DNA from: Klebsiella sp. RHBSTW-00484
GTDB taxonomy: Bacteria; Pseudomonadota; Gammaproteobacteria; Enterobacterales; Enterobacteriaceae
Assembly: GCF_013705725.1 (NCBI RefSeq)
Contig: NZ_CP055481.1
Location: 2,418,001 to 2,482,000 of the forward strand
DNA: 64,000 nt
Reading direction: 5' to 3'
Below, in pieces: positions 1 to 9,977 of this stretch (position 1 is its first letter; every line of letters begins with the position of its first letter). The position numbers and the translations under genes were made by a program. The notes below the pieces were generated by a model. It did no database searches and was not told the DNA's origin. It saw nothing but the letters and a program-made list of their open reading frames with translations.

Positions 1-1
1 C

Positions 2-1525
2 TCAGCTAATGCGGTTGGCCAGGTGGCGGGTGGCGTTCCGGCGATGTGCGATGGCGTGACGCAGGGGCAGGACGGGATGGAGCTGTCGCTGCTAAGCCGC
101 GAGGTTATCGCCATGTCTGCCGCGATCGGCCTGTCGCATAATATGTTTGACGGCGCGCTGTACCTGGGGGTTTGCGACAAAATCGTTCCTGGCCTGACCA
201 TGGCAGCGCTTGCATTTGGTCATTTGCCGTCCATCTTTATTCCGTCCGGCCCGATGGCCAGCGGTCTGGCAAACAAAGAAAAAGTACGCATCCGCCAGCT
301 GTACGCGGAAGGGAAAGTCGACCGCATGGCGCTGCTGGAGTCTGAAGCTGCCTCTTACCATGCGCCGGGCACTTGCACCTTCTACGGCACCGCCAATACC
401 AACCAGATGGTGGTTGAGTTTATGGGGATGCAATTGCCGGGATCATCATTCGTACATCCGGATGCGCCGCTGCGTGAAGTATTAACCGCTGCTGCTGCCC
501 GCCAGGTAACCCGCCTGACCGGTAACGGTAATGAGTGGATGCCGCTGGGCAAATTGTTTGACGAAAAAGTGGTGGTCAATGGGATTGTGGCGCTACTGGC
601 AACCGGTGGTTCCACCAACCATACCATGCACCTGGTGGCGATGGCGCGTGCGGCGGGGATCATCATCAACTGGGATGATTTCTCTGACCTCTCAGACGTG
701 GTACCGCTGCTGGCGCGTCTTTACCCGAACGGCCCGGCGGATATCAACCACTTCCAGGCGGCGGGCGGCGTACCTGTATTGGTACGCGAGCTGATGAAAG
801 GTGGCCTGTTGCACGAAGACGTTAACACCGTGGCCGGCTTTGGTCTCTCTCGCTACACCATGGAACCGTGGCTGAATAATGGCGAGCTTGACTGGCGTGA
901 AGGGGCGACCGCGCCGCTGGACGACCAGGTTATTGCCACCTTTGACAAACCGTTCTCTCGCCATGGTGGCACTAAAGTGCTGAGCGGCAATCTTGGTCGC
1001 GCGGTGATGAAAACTTCCGCTGTACCGGTAGAAAACCAGATTATTGAAGCGCCGGCGATTGTGTTTGAGAGTCAGCACGACGTGCTGCCAGCCTTTGAAG
1101 CTGGGCTGCTGGACAAAGATTGCGTGGTAGTGGTTCGTCATCAAGGGCCAAAAGCGAACGGCATGCCAGAATTACATAAACTTATGCCGCCACTTGGTGT
1201 ATTATTGGACCGCCGTTTCAAAATTGCGCTGGTGACCGATGGTCGACTTTCCGGCGCATCAGGTAAAGTTCCATCAGCAATCCACGTGACGCCTGAAGCG
1301 TACGATGGTGGTCTGCTGGCGAAGGTGCGTGATGGCGATCTCATCCGCGTCAATGGCCAGACCGGCGAACTTGCGCTGCTGGTGGATGAGGCTGAACTGG
1401 CTGCGCGTCAGCCGCATATTCCTGACCTGAGCGGTTCGCGTGTGGGAACCGGCCGGGAAATGTTTGCTGCGCTGCGTGAGAAACTCTCCGGAGCGGAACA
1501 GGGCGCAACCTGCATCAATTTTTAA
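2..1525 (+). CDS. edd: Phosphogluconate dehydratase, 3' part (Entner-Doudoroff pathway)
   Basis: Cytoplasmic Fe-S dehydratase that converts 6-phosphogluconate to 2-keto-3-deoxy-6-phosphogluconate (KDPG). The frame is already open at the first bases and runs 507 residues to the stop. The E. coli enzyme is about 603 residues, so roughly 95 N-terminal residues lie outside the window. Recognisable blocks include [20 protein letters not shown] near the left edge, [14 protein letters not shown], and [20 protein letters not shown] near the end; all agree with the IlvD/Edd family. eda starts 37 bp downstream, the usual edd-eda operon. The family assignment is secure. The promoter and gluconate-repressor sites lie outside the window. 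Confidence 0.97.
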   Translation, partial: SANAVGQVAGGVPAMCDGVTQGQDGMELSLLSREVIAMSAAIGLSHNMFDGALYLGVCDKIVPGLTMAALAFGHLPSIFIPSGPMASGLANKEKVRIRQLYAEGKVDRMALLESEAASYHAPGTCTFYGTANTNQMVVEFMGMQLPGSSFVHPDAPLREVLTAAAARQVTRLTGNGNEWMPLGKLFDEKVVVNGIVALLATGGSTNHTMHLVAMARAAGIIINWDDFSDLSDVVPLLARLYPNGPADINHFQAAGGVPVLVRELMKGGLLHEDVNTVAGFGLSRYTMEPWLNNGELDWREGATAPLDDQVIATFDKPFSRHGGTKVLSGNLGRAVMKTSAVPVENQIIEAPAIVFESQHDVLPAFEAGLLDKDCVVVVRHQGPKANGMPELHKLMPPLGVLLDRRFKIALVTDGRLSGASGKVPSAIHVTPEAYDGGLLAKVRDGDLIRVNGQTGELALLVDEAELAARQPHIPDLSGSRVGTGREMFAALREKLSGAEQGATCINF

Positions 1526-1562
1526 GACGATTCGATTTATAGATCTGGCGAGAGAAAATCTG

Positions 1563-2204
1563 ATGAAAAACTGGAAAACAACTGCAGAAGCAATCCTCAC
1601 CTCCGGCCCGGTTGTACCGGTAATCGTGGTGAAAAAGCTGGAACACGCTGTGCCGATGGCGAAAGCGCTGGTTGCAGGCGGCGTACGCGTACTGGAAGTG
1701 ACTCTGCGTACCGACTGCGCAATGGACGCTATCCGCGCGATCGCTAAAGAAGTCCCGGAAGCGATTGTGGGTGCGGGTACCGTCACTAACGTTGAGCAAC
1801 TTAAAGAAGTCACCGAAGCTGGCGCGCAGTTTGCCATCAGCCCGGGTCTGACCGACTCCCTGCTGAAAGCAGCGACCGGCGAAGGCACCATCCCACTGAT
1901 CCCGGGGATCAGCTCCGTCTCCGAGCTGATGCTGGGTATGCAGTATGGCCTGAAAGAGTTCAAATTCTTCCCGGCTGAAGCTAACGGTGGCGTGAAAGCG
2001 CTGCAGGCGATTGGCGGCCCGTTCGCGCACATTCGTTTCTGCCCGACTGGCGGCATTTCTCCGGCTAACTATCGTGATTATCTGGCGCTGAACAGCGTGC
2101 TGTGCATCGGCGGCTCCTGGCTGGTGCCGGCGGATGCGCTGGAAGCCGGTGATTATGACCGTATTACCAAACTGGCTCGTGAAGCGGTAGAAGGCGCGAA
2201 GTAA
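1563..2204 (+). CDS. eda: KDPG/KHG aldolase
   Basis: Class I aldolase that splits KDPG into pyruvate and glyceraldehyde 3-phosphate; it also acts on 4-hydroxy-2-oxoglutarate. The 213-residue product starts [12 protein letters not shown], the same length as the E. coli enzyme. The Schiff-base lysine is in the KFFPAE block, and LEVTLRT carries the expected active-site glutamate. The frame is open further upstream, but the ATG at 1563 matches the family N-terminus. It is the second gene of the edd-eda operon and ends at a hairpin with a T-run. KdgR, encoded at 30.3 kb, is a known repressor of eda in relatives. Confidence 0.98.
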   Translation: MKNWKTTAEAILTSGPVVPVIVVKKLEHAVPMAKALVAGGVRVLEVTLRTDCAMDAIRAIAKEVPEAIVGAGTVTNVEQLKEVTEAGAQFAISPGLTDSLLKAATGEGTIPLIPGISSVSELMLGMQYGLKEFKFFPAEANGGVKALQAIGGPFAHIRFCPTGGISPANYRDYLALNSVLCIGGSWLVPADALEAGDYDRITKLAREAVEGAK

Positions 2205-2223
2205 TTTTCGCGCTCTAAACTGA

Positions 2224-2260
2224 GGCCCGGTCTGTGTTAACACAACCGGGCTATTTTTTT
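2224..2260 (+). terminator. Rho-independent terminator after eda
   Basis: A GC-rich inverted repeat (GCCCGG / CCGGGC with an AT-rich loop) is followed by a run of seven T. It ends at the stop codon of the convergent purT gene, so the two 3' ends touch. Confidence 0.85.
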
Positions 2261-3437
2261 ATCCCGCGACCACGACCGCCGCTGCCGCCGTTTTGGCGCG
2301 CGCAACCGCTTCATCAACGCTATCTGCTACCGCCAGCGTCACGCCCAGTCGACGCGAACCGTCAATTTCCGGCTTGCCAAACAGACGAAGTTGCAGACCT
2401 GCGCCAACCGCCGCCTGGATATTACTGAAGGTGACGTTCTGGCTACTTAACTGCGGCAGGATCACCGCCGAGGCCGCCGGGCCGTACTGGCGGATTGCGC
2501 CAATCGGCAGGCCAAGGAAGGCGCGAACGTGCAGGGCGAACTCTGATAAATCCTGCGAAATCAGCGTGACCATGCCGGTGTCGTGCGGGCGTGGTGAGAC
2601 TTCGCTAAAAATCACATCATCACCGCAGACGAACAGCTCAACGCCGAACAGGCCGTGACCGCCCAGAGCCAGCACCACTTCGCGGGCTATTTCCTGCGCA
2701 CGCTCCAGCGCCAAATCGCTCATCTGCTGTGGCTGCCAGGATTCACGATAGTCGCCATCTTCCTGACGATGACCGACCGGTGCGCAGAAATGTACGCCAT
2801 CCACGGCGCTCACGGTCAGCAGGGTAATTTCAAAATCAAAATTCACCACGCCTTCAACGATAACGCGACCGGCTCCGGCGCGTCCGCCTTGCTGTGCATA
2901 CTGCCAGGCTTCAGCCAGCTGTTCACTGGAGCGAATAAAGCTCTGACCTTTGCCGGAAGAACTCATCACCGGCTTGACGATGCACGGCAGGCCGATCCCT
3001 GCGACAGCTTCACGAAACGCCGCTTCGCTATCGGCAAAACGATAGGCTGAGGTCGGTAGCTTCAGCTCTTCGGCAGCCAGGCGACGGATTCCCTCGCGGT
3101 TCATGGTGAGCTTCGCCGCTCGCGCAGTTGGAACGACCTTTTGCCCGGCCTTCTCCAGCGCCACCAGGGTATCGGTGGCGATAGCTTCAATTTCCGGTAC
3201 GATGAAGTCAGGTTTTTCCTGTTCGATTAGCGCCTGCAAGGTTTCGCCGTGCAGCATATTGATGACATGTGAACGGTGCGCTACCTGCATCGCTGGCGCG
3301 TCCGGGTAACGGTCGACGGCGATGGTTTCAATCCCCAGGCGCTGGCATTCGATAGCCACTTCTTTACCCAGTTCGCCGGACCCCAACAGCATTACCTTTG
3401 TTGCCGCAGGGCGCAGCGCCGTGCCTAATACAGTCAT
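2259..3437 (-). CDS. purT: Formate-dependent phosphoribosylglycinamide formyltransferase (GAR transformylase 2)
   Basis: ATP-grasp enzyme of purine synthesis that formylates glycinamide ribonucleotide using free formate and ATP, a bypass of folate-dependent PurN. The 392-residue protein starts [15 protein letters not shown] and has the N-terminal nucleotide-binding motif [14 protein letters not shown], the ATP-grasp segment [11 protein letters not shown], and the metal/ATP block [25 protein letters not shown]. Length and sequence match the E. coli protein. It is monocistronic and convergent with eda. A perfect PurR box overlaps its promoter. Confidence 0.98.
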   Translation of the reverse strand: MTVLGTALRPAATKVMLLGSGELGKEVAIECQRLGIETIAVDRYPDAPAMQVAHRSHVINMLHGETLQALIEQEKPDFIVPEIEAIATDTLVALEKAGQKVVPTARAAKLTMNREGIRRLAAEELKLPTSAYRFADSEAAFREAVAGIGLPCIVKPVMSSSGKGQSFIRSSEQLAEAWQYAQQGGRAGAGRVIVEGVVNFDFEITLLTVSAVDGVHFCAPVGHRQEDGDYRESWQPQQMSDLALERAQEIAREVVLALGGHGLFGVELFVCGDDVIFSEVSPRPHDTGMVTLISQDLSEFALHVRAFLGLPIGAIRQYGPAASAVILPQLSSQNVTFSNIQAAVGAGLQLRLFGKPEIDGSRRLGVTLAVADSVDEAVARAKTAAAAVVVAG

Positions 3438-3470
3438 AACTCTCTTCCGCAGTAAAAAAACATGCGCCGT

Positions 3471-3493
3471 ATTATAAACGAAAACGTTTGCGT
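3471..3493 (-). promoter_or_regulatory. purT promoter with PurR operator
   Basis: On the minus strand, 3493-3478 reads ACGCAAACGTTTTCGT, a perfect match to the PurR consensus as I know it. A TATAAT -10 hexamer lies just downstream at 3476-3471. The operator therefore covers the core promoter, consistent with repression by PurR plus hypoxanthine or guanine. Confidence 0.9.
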
Positions 3494-3537
3494 CTGTCTT
3501 TATATGCGTAATTTGAGTTCAGCGTGAAAATTTGCTA

Positions 3538-3557
3538 TACTGTATAAAAATACAGTA
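3538..3557 (+). promoter_or_regulatory. LexA (SOS) box of yebG
   Basis: TACTGTATAAAAATACAGTA keeps the CTGT-N8-ACAG core with an AT-rich centre, a near-perfect LexA box. It ends 15 bp before the yebG start codon, so it overlaps the likely promoter. Confidence 0.93.
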
Positions 3558-3572
3558 TAAAGAGGCTGCATC

Positions 3573-3929
3573 ATGGCGGTTGAAATTAAATATGTGGTGA
3601 TTCGCGAAGGTGAGGAAAAAATGTCTTTTGCCAGCAAAAAAGAGGCCGATGCTTACGACAAAATGCTCGATCTGGCTGAAGTGCTCAACGACTGGTTAGT
3701 TGACTGCCCGCTGACGCTTGATGAAACCCAGCGCGATAGCATGTCAATGTGGCTGGCCGAGCGCAAAGAGACCTTAAATCATATTCTGCGCTCCGGGAAA
3801 CTGCCGGAAGCCGAAAGCAGCGATGATGAACAACATGCCCAGGCAGAAGTCGTCGATGATAATACCGACGCCGTTGCTGAAGCAGCAGCTGAAGTTCCGG
3901 CTAAACCGCGTAAAGTAAAAGCCGCCTGA
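3573..3929 (+). CDS. yebG: DNA damage-inducible protein YebG
   Basis: Small SOS-induced protein of unknown biochemical role. The 118-residue product begins MAVEIKYVVIREGEEKMSF, the typical YebG N-terminus. The conserved first 75 residues are followed by an acidic, alanine-rich tail ending in basic residues; the tail is more variable than the core. The LexA box directly upstream supports the assignment. In E. coli yebF lies next to this gene. No yebF-like frame is visible between yebG and yebE here. Confidence 0.95.
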   Translation: MAVEIKYVVIREGEEKMSFASKKEADAYDKMLDLAEVLNDWLVDCPLTLDETQRDSMSMWLAERKETLNHILRSGKLPEAESSDDEQHAQAEVVDDNTDAVAEAAAEVPAKPRKVKAA

Positions 3930-3937
3930 GTGTGTTC

Positions 3938-3970
3938 CTGGCCGCCGGGTTTTCTGGCGGCAAAACTTCT
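3938..3970 (+). terminator. Hairpin after yebG, probable terminator
   Basis: The inverted repeat GCCGCC / GGCGGC lies about 12 bp after the yebG stop, followed by AAAACTTCTT. The T-tract is weak, so termination efficiency is uncertain. Confidence 0.5.
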
Positions 3971-4093
3971 TCAGACTATGCCTATTTTTGGCTATTTTGC
4001 TGCTAAATTTGCGCTTCTTTAGTTGCCCATAACATTTCCTGACATCTCGTCGTTTAGGCTGGTGATATCGCTTATCGCACAATGAGGGAAAGT

Positions 4094-4786
4094 ATGGCTA
4101 ACTGGCTTAATCAATTGCAGTCTCTGCTGGGCCAGCAGGGACGATCTTCTTCATCAGACGATCAATCAAGCAGTAAAAATCTGCTGCTGCCGGGTGCGCT
4201 TGGCGGGCTGGCAGGACTACTGGTTGCCAGCAAATCATCGCGTAAACTGTTGGCCAAATACGGCACTGGCGCGCTGCTGGTCGGCGGTGGGGCGATAGCA
4301 GGTAGCGTGTTGTGGAATAAATATCAGCAAAAAATGCGTGCAGGCTCGCCACAGGAACCGGCTTACTCACCTTCAGCCTCCGCGCCCCTTCAGGCGCAAT
4401 CTTCAACGCAAGTCGAGCTCGACGCCCGCAGTGAACGGCTGATTATGGCGCTGGTCTTCGCCGCCAAAAGCGACGGGCATATTGACGAACGCGAACGGGC
4501 CAGCATTGAAGAGCAGCTACGCGCAGCAAACATTGACGTGCAGGGGCGGGTGTTAATCGACAGGGCACTGTCTCAACCTCTCGACCCTCAGCGCCTGGCG
4601 CAGGGCATCAGCAACGAGCAAGAGGCGCTCGAAGTGTATTACATCAGCTGTGCGGTCATTGATATTGACCACTTTATGGAGCGCAGCTATCTGAATGCGC
4701 TCGGCGAAGCGCTAAACCTGCCGCAGGACGTTCGCAAAGATATCGAACAGGATATTCAGGCGCAAAAACAGGCAATAGCGCCTTAA
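4094..4786 (+). CDS. yebE: DUF533 family inner-membrane protein YebE
   Basis: The 230-residue protein begins [15 protein letters not shown] Ser-rich linker (about residues 18-30) is followed by a glycine/alanine-rich hydrophobic stretch ([20 protein letters not shown] and [15 protein letters not shown]), which looks membrane-inserting. The C-terminal half from about residue 115 is a TerB-like helical domain containing [12 protein letters not shown]. The start at 4094 is chosen over the frame opening at 4082 because it gives the family N-terminus. Function is not established. In E. coli the gene is reported as part of the Cpx envelope-stress response. Confidence 0.92.
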   Translation: MANWLNQLQSLLGQQGRSSSSDDQSSSKNLLLPGALGGLAGLLVASKSSRKLLAKYGTGALLVGGGAIAGSVLWNKYQQKMRAGSPQEPAYSPSASAPLQAQSSTQVELDARSERLIMALVFAAKSDGHIDERERASIEEQLRAANIDVQGRVLIDRALSQPLDPQRLAQGISNEQEALEVYYISCAVIDIDHFMERSYLNALGEALNLPQDVRKDIEQDIQAQKQAIAP

Positions 4787-4841
4787 ATCCTCACGTTTCG
4801 CTTGCATCGCTGGCGACTTTTGCCACCCTTATATACCTGAC

Positions 4842-4875
4842 ATCCTTCAGCACGCTTTGGGGCATGCTGAAGGAT
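4842..4875. other. Perfect 11-bp inverted repeat between yebE and ptrB
   Basis: ATCCTTCAGCA (4842-4852) pairs with TGCTGAAGGAT (4865-4875) around a 12-nt GC-rich loop. No T-run follows on the plus strand. It lies 30 bp before the ptrB start codon, so it could be a yebE terminator, a leader hairpin or an operator. Confidence 0.55.
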
Positions 4876-4905
4876 AAATAATATAAGCCGCAGAAGACGA
4901 AGCAG

Positions 4906-6966
4906 ATGCCACCAAAAGCAAAACGAATCCCTCATGCCACGACCTTACATGGCGATACCCGAATTGATAATTACTACTGGCTGCGTGATGACGAGCGCTC
5001 TCAGCCGGAAGTGCTTGATTATCTGCGCCAGGAAAACGAGTACGGGAAAAAAGTCATGTCTTCGCAAAGTAGCCTGCAGGACAGGGTACTGAAGGAAATT
5101 ATTGATCGTATTCCGCCGCGCGAAGTATCGGCACCTTACAGCAAGAATGGCTATCGTTACCGCCAGGTCTATGAGCCGGGCTGCGAATACGCTATTTATC
5201 AACGCCAGTCGGTGCTAAAAGAAGAGTGGGATGAGTGGAACGTTCTGCTCGACGGTAACAAACGGGCGGCCGGTAGCGAGTTCTATACCCTCGGCGGCTT
5301 AGGGATCTCACCGGACAACCACATCATGGCGGTCGCGGAAGATTATCTTTCACGGCGGCAATATAGCCTGCGTTTGTATTCTCTGCACAACGATAACGAA
5401 TACCCAGAGGTGCTGGAAAACGTCTCGCCTGATTTTGCCTGGAGTAACGATTCACAGACCCTGTGGTATGTGCGTAAACACCCGGCCACGCTGCTGCCGT
5501 ATCAGGTCTGGCGCCATCGTCTTGGTACCCCAGACAGTTCAGATATCCTGGTATATGAAGAGCAGGACGATACCTTCTACGTCAGCGTTCACAAAACTAC
5601 CTCCCAGCAGTTTGTGGTGATTTATCTGGCCAGCGCGACCACCAGCGAAGTACTGCTGCTGAATGCAGAGATGACCGATGCCGAACCGATCTGCTTTCTG
5701 CCGCGTCGTAAAGATCATGAATACAGTCTCGATCACTATCAGCATGCCTTTTATCTGCGATCTAACCGTGAAGGTAAGAATTTTGGCCTTTATCGCAGCA
5801 CGCTGCGCGATGAGCAGCGGTGGGAAACCTTAATTCCTGCCCGCCACGAGGTGATGCTAGAAGGCTTTACCCTGTTTACCGACTGGTTGGTGGTCGAAGA
5901 ACGTCAGCATGGGCTGACCAGCTTGCGGCAGATCAATCGCAAAACGCGTGAGCCACAGGGCATTGCGTTTGACGATCCGGCCTATGTGACCTGGCTCTCT
6001 TATAACCCGGAGCCAGAAACTTCCCGTCTGCGTTACGGCTACTCCTCCATGACCACGCCGGATACGCTATTTGAACTGGATATGAATAGCGGTGAGCGCC
6101 GGGTACTCAAACAGCAGGAAGTAAAAGGTTTTGATGCCAGCCATTACCGCAGCGAGCACCTGTGGATCAAAGCTCGTGACGGCGTTGAGGTTCCGGTGTC
6201 TCTGGTCTACCGGCATGAACATTTCCGCAAAGGAGCTAGCCCGCTGCTGGTATACGGCTATGGTTCCTATGGCGCCAGCATGGATGCGGATTTCAGCGCC
6301 AGCCGCCTGAGCCTGCTCGACCGCGGTTTTGTTTTTGCTATCGCTCATATTCGCGGCGGCGGCGAACTGGGCCAGCAGTGGTATGAAGACGGCAAGTTTC
6401 TATGCAAGAAAAATACCTTCAACGATTACCTCGACGTCTGCGATGCGCTGCTGGCGCAGGGCTACGGCGCGCCCCATTTATGCTACGGTATGGGCGGCAG
6501 CGCGGGCGGTATGCTGATGGGCGTGGCGATTAACCAGCGACCGGAACTGTTTCACGGCGTGGTCGCTCAGGTTCCTTTTGTTGATGTCGTGACGACGATG
6601 CTTGATGAGTCGATCCCGCTGACCACTGGTGAGTTTGAAGAGTGGGGTAACCCGCAGGATGCAGAGTATTACCACTATATGAAGAGCTACAGTCCTTACG
6701 ACGGCATCCTGGCGCAGGCGTATCCGCACATGCTGGTGACTACGGGGTTGCATGACTCGCAGGTGCAATACTGGGAACCGGCAAAATGGGTGGCAAAACT
6801 GCGCGAGCTGAAAACCGACGACAACTTGCTGTTGCTGTGTACCGATATGGATTCCGGTCACGGTGGTAAATCCGGACGCTTTAAAAGCTACGAGGGCGTG
6901 GCGCTGGAGTTTGCGTTTCTGATTGGCCTGGCGCAGGGGACGCTGCCAGGCCGGGCACAAGCGTAG
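4906..6966 (+). CDS. ptrB: Oligopeptidase B (protease II)
   Basis: Cytoplasmic serine peptidase of the prolyl-oligopeptidase family (S9A) that cuts short peptides after Arg and Lys. The 686 residues equal the E. coli length. An N-terminal beta-propeller (to about residue 410) precedes the alpha/beta hydrolase domain. The nucleophile lies in [10 protein letters not shown] (about residue 532), and the catalytic histidine in [10 protein letters not shown] near the C-terminus. [15 protein letters not shown] supplies the aspartate region. It converges with exoX only 6 bp away. Confidence 0.98.
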   Translation: MPPKAKRIPHATTLHGDTRIDNYYWLRDDERSQPEVLDYLRQENEYGKKVMSSQSSLQDRVLKEIIDRIPPREVSAPYSKNGYRYRQVYEPGCEYAIYQRQSVLKEEWDEWNVLLDGNKRAAGSEFYTLGGLGISPDNHIMAVAEDYLSRRQYSLRLYSLHNDNEYPEVLENVSPDFAWSNDSQTLWYVRKHPATLLPYQVWRHRLGTPDSSDILVYEEQDDTFYVSVHKTTSQQFVVIYLASATTSEVLLLNAEMTDAEPICFLPRRKDHEYSLDHYQHAFYLRSNREGKNFGLYRSTLRDEQRWETLIPARHEVMLEGFTLFTDWLVVEERQHGLTSLRQINRKTREPQGIAFDDPAYVTWLSYNPEPETSRLRYGYSSMTTPDTLFELDMNSGERRVLKQQEVKGFDASHYRSEHLWIKARDGVEVPVSLVYRHEHFRKGASPLLVYGYGSYGASMDADFSASRLSLLDRGFVFAIAHIRGGGELGQQWYEDGKFLCKKNTFNDYLDVCDALLAQGYGAPHLCYGMGGSAGGMLMGVAINQRPELFHGVVAQVPFVDVVTTMLDESIPLTTGEFEEWGNPQDAEYYHYMKSYSPYDGILAQAYPHMLVTTGLHDSQVQYWEPAKWVAKLRELKTDDNLLLLCTDMDSGHGGKSGRFKSYEGVALEFAFLIGLAQGTLPGRAQA

Positions 6967-6972
6967 GGCTGG

Positions 6973-7632
6973 TTACTCCCCAAGATAGTGTTTAAGCGTC
7001 AAGCGCAGCTCGGGGCTCATACGATCCAGGTTATTGAATAACCAACGCAAATAGCCGGGGTCGTTTTCCGCAATTTCAGAGACTGCCTGGCCGCGATATT
7101 TGCCGAAGGTGAAGGTGGATAGCAGCGCCGGGCGGCCAGTAATCGTGGCCATATCATCCGGCGACCAGCCGGAGGTTTTGATGATGTCGAGCAGCAGGGC
7201 GGCGGTGATATAGCAATCGTACAGCGCCCGGTGATGATGCAGCCCCGGTGGCGTGGTAACGCTGAGCTTGCGCGATTTATACAACCCCATGTTGCTGTAC
7301 TTAATTCCCGGCCACAGGCGGCGCGCCAGCTTCATGGTGCAAATCCACTCGCCCTGCATTTCCGGCAGCATCCGACGGTCAAAGCTTGCGTTGTGGGCGA
7401 CGTACCACGGGCTGCCCATGTACAGCGGCACAATCTCCTCAATCCACGGCTTATCGGCGACCATCTCTTCGGTAATATGATGAATTGCCATCGCCTGCGG
7501 GCTGATGGGGCGGTCGGGGCGAACCAGATGGCTCATCGGATTGGTAATTTGTCCGTCCACTATATCTACCGAGGCAATTTCAACAATGCCCCCCTGCAAT
7601 CCGCAGGTTTCTGTATCGATTACGCGCAGCAT
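6973..7632 (-). CDS. exoX: Exodeoxyribonuclease X
   Basis: DnaQ-like 3'-5' exonuclease that degrades single- and double-stranded DNA, acting in mismatch repair and recombination. The 219-residue protein begins MLRVIDTETCGLQGG. Here DTE is exonuclease motif I, followed by AIHHITEEMV, NASFDRRML (motif II) and HHRALYDCYIT (motif III, DEDDh type). The C-terminus, about residue 170 onward (TFGKYRGQAVSEIAENDPGY), is the small domain seen in YadH/ExoX-type proteins. It is transcribed after holE with a 78-bp gap. Confidence 0.96.
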   Translation of the reverse strand: MLRVIDTETCGLQGGIVEIASVDIVDGQITNPMSHLVRPDRPISPQAMAIHHITEEMVADKPWIEEIVPLYMGSPWYVAHNASFDRRMLPEMQGEWICTMKLARRLWPGIKYSNMGLYKSRKLSVTTPPGLHHHRALYDCYITAALLLDIIKTSGWSPDDMATITGRPALLSTFTFGKYRGQAVSEIAENDPGYLRWLFNNLDRMSPELRLTLKHYLGE

Positions 7633-7710
7633 GGCTTGCTCCAGGCCAAAGAAACCAGCGTAATAGAATGCGCAGGTCTTGCCAACTCAGATGTCCGCAG
7701 GGGACAGGAA

Positions 7711-7941
7711 TTATTTCTGTTTCGGTTCATACGGCAGGCGGGAAAGAGAAACTGATGCCAGACGATGGGCTATCAGCCGCTCGCGAAACCAGTCGCGCAG
7801 GTGCGCTGGCTGCTCTCTTTCGACTAAATCGGCGACTACCGGCATATTGTAGCGCTCTTTAAAGGCGACGCCGGCCGCAGCAAGATCGACATTCACTTTG
7901 TCCATCTCCTCCTGGGAAATTTTAGCCAGGTTCTTTTCCAT
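7711..7941 (-). CDS. holE: DNA polymerase III theta subunit
   Basis: Small helical protein that binds and stabilises the epsilon proofreading subunit in the polymerase III core. The 76-residue product begins [20 protein letters not shown], the same length and pattern as E. coli HolE. The strong Shine-Dalgarno GGAG lies before the ATG. In E. coli yobB lies between holE and exoX; here that gene is absent. Confidence 0.97.
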   Translation of the reverse strand: MEKNLAKISQEEMDKVNVDLAAAGVAFKERYNMPVVADLVEREQPAHLRDWFRERLIAHRLASVSLSRLPYEPKQK

Positions 7942-8076
7942 CGGTTTCTCCTTTGATAATGCCGCAAAAAGTACTAAGCATACGGCAAAAAGGCAAGTCT
8001 CAGACGCTTAGCTCGACTGTGTCATTATACAGGGTTATTCTCTGTGCTACATACATAACAAAAAGGAATGACGACT

Positions 8077-8451
8077 ATGCCAATCATCGCCGGACGCGCG
8101 CTGCGTCTGTCTCTATTTCTCGCCTGCAGCCTGACTGCAGCAGGTGCATTTGCCCACGCACACCTGCAACAGCAGCTTCCGGCAGCTAACGCTGAGGTGA
8201 ATGCGTCGCCGCAGGCGCTGACGCTGAGCTTCTCCGAAGGAATCGAAACGCAATTTAGCGGCGTGACCCTGACCGGGCCGCAGCAGAAAACTGTTGCCCT
8301 CGGCAAACCCACCCGTGATGAGAGCAACAAATCCCAACTGACGGTGCCCGTCGAGCAGGCGTTAACGCCGGGCGAATATACCGTTGACTGGCATGTGGTC
8401 TCCGTAGATGGCCATAAGACCAAAGGGCAATACACCTTTACCGTGAAGTAA
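8077..8451 (+). CDS. yobA: CopC-domain periplasmic copper protein YobA
   Basis: The 124-residue precursor has a Sec signal peptide (ALRLSLFLACSLTAAGAFAHA). The mature protein starts near AHAHLQ, whose histidine would be the CopC-type N-terminal Cu(II) ligand, and ends with DWHVVSVDGHKTKGQYTF, the typical C-terminal copper-domain block. The ATG at 8077 is preferred to the one at 8068 because AAGGA sits 9 bp before it. It is followed at 4 bp by a CopD homologue, so it probably acts in copper handling or uptake. Function by family only. Confidence 0.93.
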   Translation: MPIIAGRALRLSLFLACSLTAAGAFAHAHLQQQLPAANAEVNASPQALTLSFSEGIETQFSGVTLTGPQQKTVALGKPTRDESNKSQLTVPVEQALTPGEYTVDWHVVSVDGHKTKGQYTFTVK

Positions 8452-8455
8452 GCCG

Positions 8456-9325
8456 ATGCTTAGCGGAGTCTATGTCAGCTTACGTTTTATCCATTTCATC
8501 TCGCTGATGATCGCCTTCGGCTGCGTGCTTTACGGCGCGTGGTGGGCGCCGGTGACCTTGCGTCGTTTGCTGATGCAGCGCTTCTATCCGCTGATGCGCC
8601 ATTTATTGTTGGCGAGCGCGCTGTCGGCGCTGTTGATGCTGATGGCGCAGGGTGGGTTAATGGGCAACGGTTGGCCGGATGTCTGGCAGCCCGCCATCTG
8701 GCAGGCGGTTGCCGGGACGCAGTTCGGCAGCGCGTGGGTGTGGCAAATTTTGTTGGCCCTGGTCGCGCTGGTGGTGGTATGGCTGAAACCACGGCGTCCG
8801 GCCCGCTTGCTGCTGATCCTCCTTTGCGCACAATTATTGCTGCTGGCAGGTGTTGGTCATGCCGCGATGAATGAAGGCTGGCAGGGGATACTGCAACGGA
8901 CAAACCATGCCGTGCATCTGTTTTGTGTCGCCAGCTGGTTTGGCGGTTTGTTGCCGTTTGTTTACTGTTTACGCCTGGCGCATGGGCGCTGGCGGCAGGC
9001 CGCTATTTACACCATGATGCGTTTTTCGCGTTACGGGCATCTGGCGGTGGCCGGAGCCATCGCCAGCGGCATAGTGAATGCGCTGTTTATCCAGGGAGGA
9101 CTCATCAGCGACTCGCCCTGGGGGCGGATGCTGTTGTTCAAATGTGCCCTGGTGGCCGCAATGGTGGCAATTGCGCTGGTGAACCGGTATGTTTTGGTGC
9201 CACGCATCTCGGCAAGCGGAACGCGGGCGGAACAGCTCATCGTGCGAACTACGCAGATGGAAATAGTATTGGGCGCGCTGGCACTGTTTGCCGTCAGCCT
9301 GTTTGCGACCTGGGAACCTTACTGA
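8456..9325 (+). CDS. yebZ: CopD-family inner-membrane protein YebZ
   Basis: The 289-residue protein consists almost entirely of hydrophobic helices, about eight transmembrane segments, and matches the CopD/PcoD family. LRFIHFISLMIAFGCVLYG near the N-terminus, NHAVHLFCVASWFGGLLPFV in the middle and the histidines within these helices fit the proposed metal-binding sites. It follows yobA by 4 bp and precedes yebY by 16 bp, so the three are probably one operon. The role in copper import or resistance is inferred from homologues. Confidence 0.93.
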   Translation: MLSGVYVSLRFIHFISLMIAFGCVLYGAWWAPVTLRRLLMQRFYPLMRHLLLASALSALLMLMAQGGLMGNGWPDVWQPAIWQAVAGTQFGSAWVWQILLALVALVVVWLKPRRPARLLLILLCAQLLLLAGVGHAAMNEGWQGILQRTNHAVHLFCVASWFGGLLPFVYCLRLAHGRWRQAAIYTMMRFSRYGHLAVAGAIASGIVNALFIQGGLISDSPWGRMLLFKCALVAAMVAIALVNRYVLVPRISASGTRAEQLIVRTTQMEIVLGALALFAVSLFATWEPY

Positions 9326-9341
9326 ATTAACTGGTTAAATC

Positions 9342-9680
9342 ATGAAAAAAATCGTTTTGGCACTGTTGTTATTGGCAAGTTCTGGCGCTGCGCTGGCGGC
9401 ACCAAAGGTGATTACCGTGAGCCGCTTTGAAGTGGGTAAGGAGAGCTGGGCGTTTAATCGTGAAGAGGTGATGCTGACCTGCCGTCCCGGCAATGCGCTG
9501 TTTGCCATTAATCCCAGTACCCTGGTGCAGTACCCGCTAAATGAAGTCGCCGAGCAGCAGATGAAAGACGGCAAGACCAACGCCCAGCCGATTTCTGTGA
9601 TCCAGGTCGATGATCCGCAGCAGCCAGGACAAAAAATGAGCCTGACGCCATTTATTGAGCGTGCGCAGAAACTTTGCTGA
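9342..9680 (+). CDS. yebY: DUF2511 secreted protein YebY
   Basis: The 112-residue product has a signal peptide ([20 protein letters not shown]) and a small periplasmic domain with two cysteines (near TCRPGNA and the C-terminal KLC). It matches YebY of E. coli. It follows yebZ with a 16-bp gap in the copper-related operon. Its own activity is unknown. Confidence 0.93.
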   Translation: MKKIVLALLLLASSGAALAAPKVITVSRFEVGKESWAFNREEVMLTCRPGNALFAINPSTLVQYPLNEVAEQQMKDGKTNAQPISVIQVDDPQQPGQKMSLTPFIERAQKLC

Positions 9681-9710
9681 TCGGTACTAGTATCCAACTG
9701 TATTTGCATG

Positions 9711-9752
9711 AAAAAAACCGCCATTGTCCCTTGCCAGGAGTGGCGGTTTTTT
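9711..9752. terminator. Bidirectional terminator between yebY and RyeA
   Basis: AAAAAAACCGCCA and TGGCGGTTTTTT form a long stem with a U-run on either strand. On the plus strand it ends the yebY operon. On the minus strand it is the expected 3' end of RyeA. Confidence 0.9.
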
Positions 9753-9837
9753 GTTGGCATTCGCAATTTTGACAGGAATTATTCGTCCACTTTTGTCGCG
9801 GACTGGAAAACCTGACACGGTAAACTATTCTTATAAG

Positions 9838-9940
9838 GCAAGGCGACTTAGCCTGCATTAATGCCAACTTTTAGCGCACGGCTCTCTCCCAAGAGCCATT
9901 TCCCTGGACCGAATACAGGAATCGTGTTCGGTCTTTTTTT
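9838..9940 (+). ncRNA. sdsR: SdsR (RyeB) sigma-S dependent small RNA
   Basis: The stretch AAGGCGACTTAGCCTGCATT, the CAACTTTTAGCGCACGGCTC segment and the terminal hairpin GACCGAATACAGGAATCGTGTTCGGTC followed by seven T are recognisable as SdsR, an Hfq-dependent RNA of about 103 nt made in stationary phase. CTATTCT at 9825-9831 fits a sigma-S -10 element. In relatives it represses mRNAs such as ompD, tolC and mutS. As in E. coli it follows yebY, but here a fimbrial operon separates it from pphA. Confidence 0.93.
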
Positions 9941-9977
9941 ATCTATTATTCAGAACGTCGCAGATTCCATTGCAAAA

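Larger units (their letters stand above)
9711..9958 (-). ncRNA. ryeA: RyeA/SraC antisense RNA (approximate ends)
   Basis: In E. coli an RNA of about 250 nt, RyeA (SraC), is transcribed opposite SdsR and covers it entirely. Here the opposite strand of the SdsR gene runs into the A-rich side of the hairpin at 9711-9752, which is a good intrinsic terminator in that direction. That gives a comparable length. The 5' end is inferred from the E. coli arrangement. Confidence 0.6.

Noticed and set aside
1515..2243. 242-codon minus-strand frame opposite eda
   Set aside because: It is a shadow of eda in an opposite frame; the composition (many Arg, His, Gln) is typical of antisense translation.
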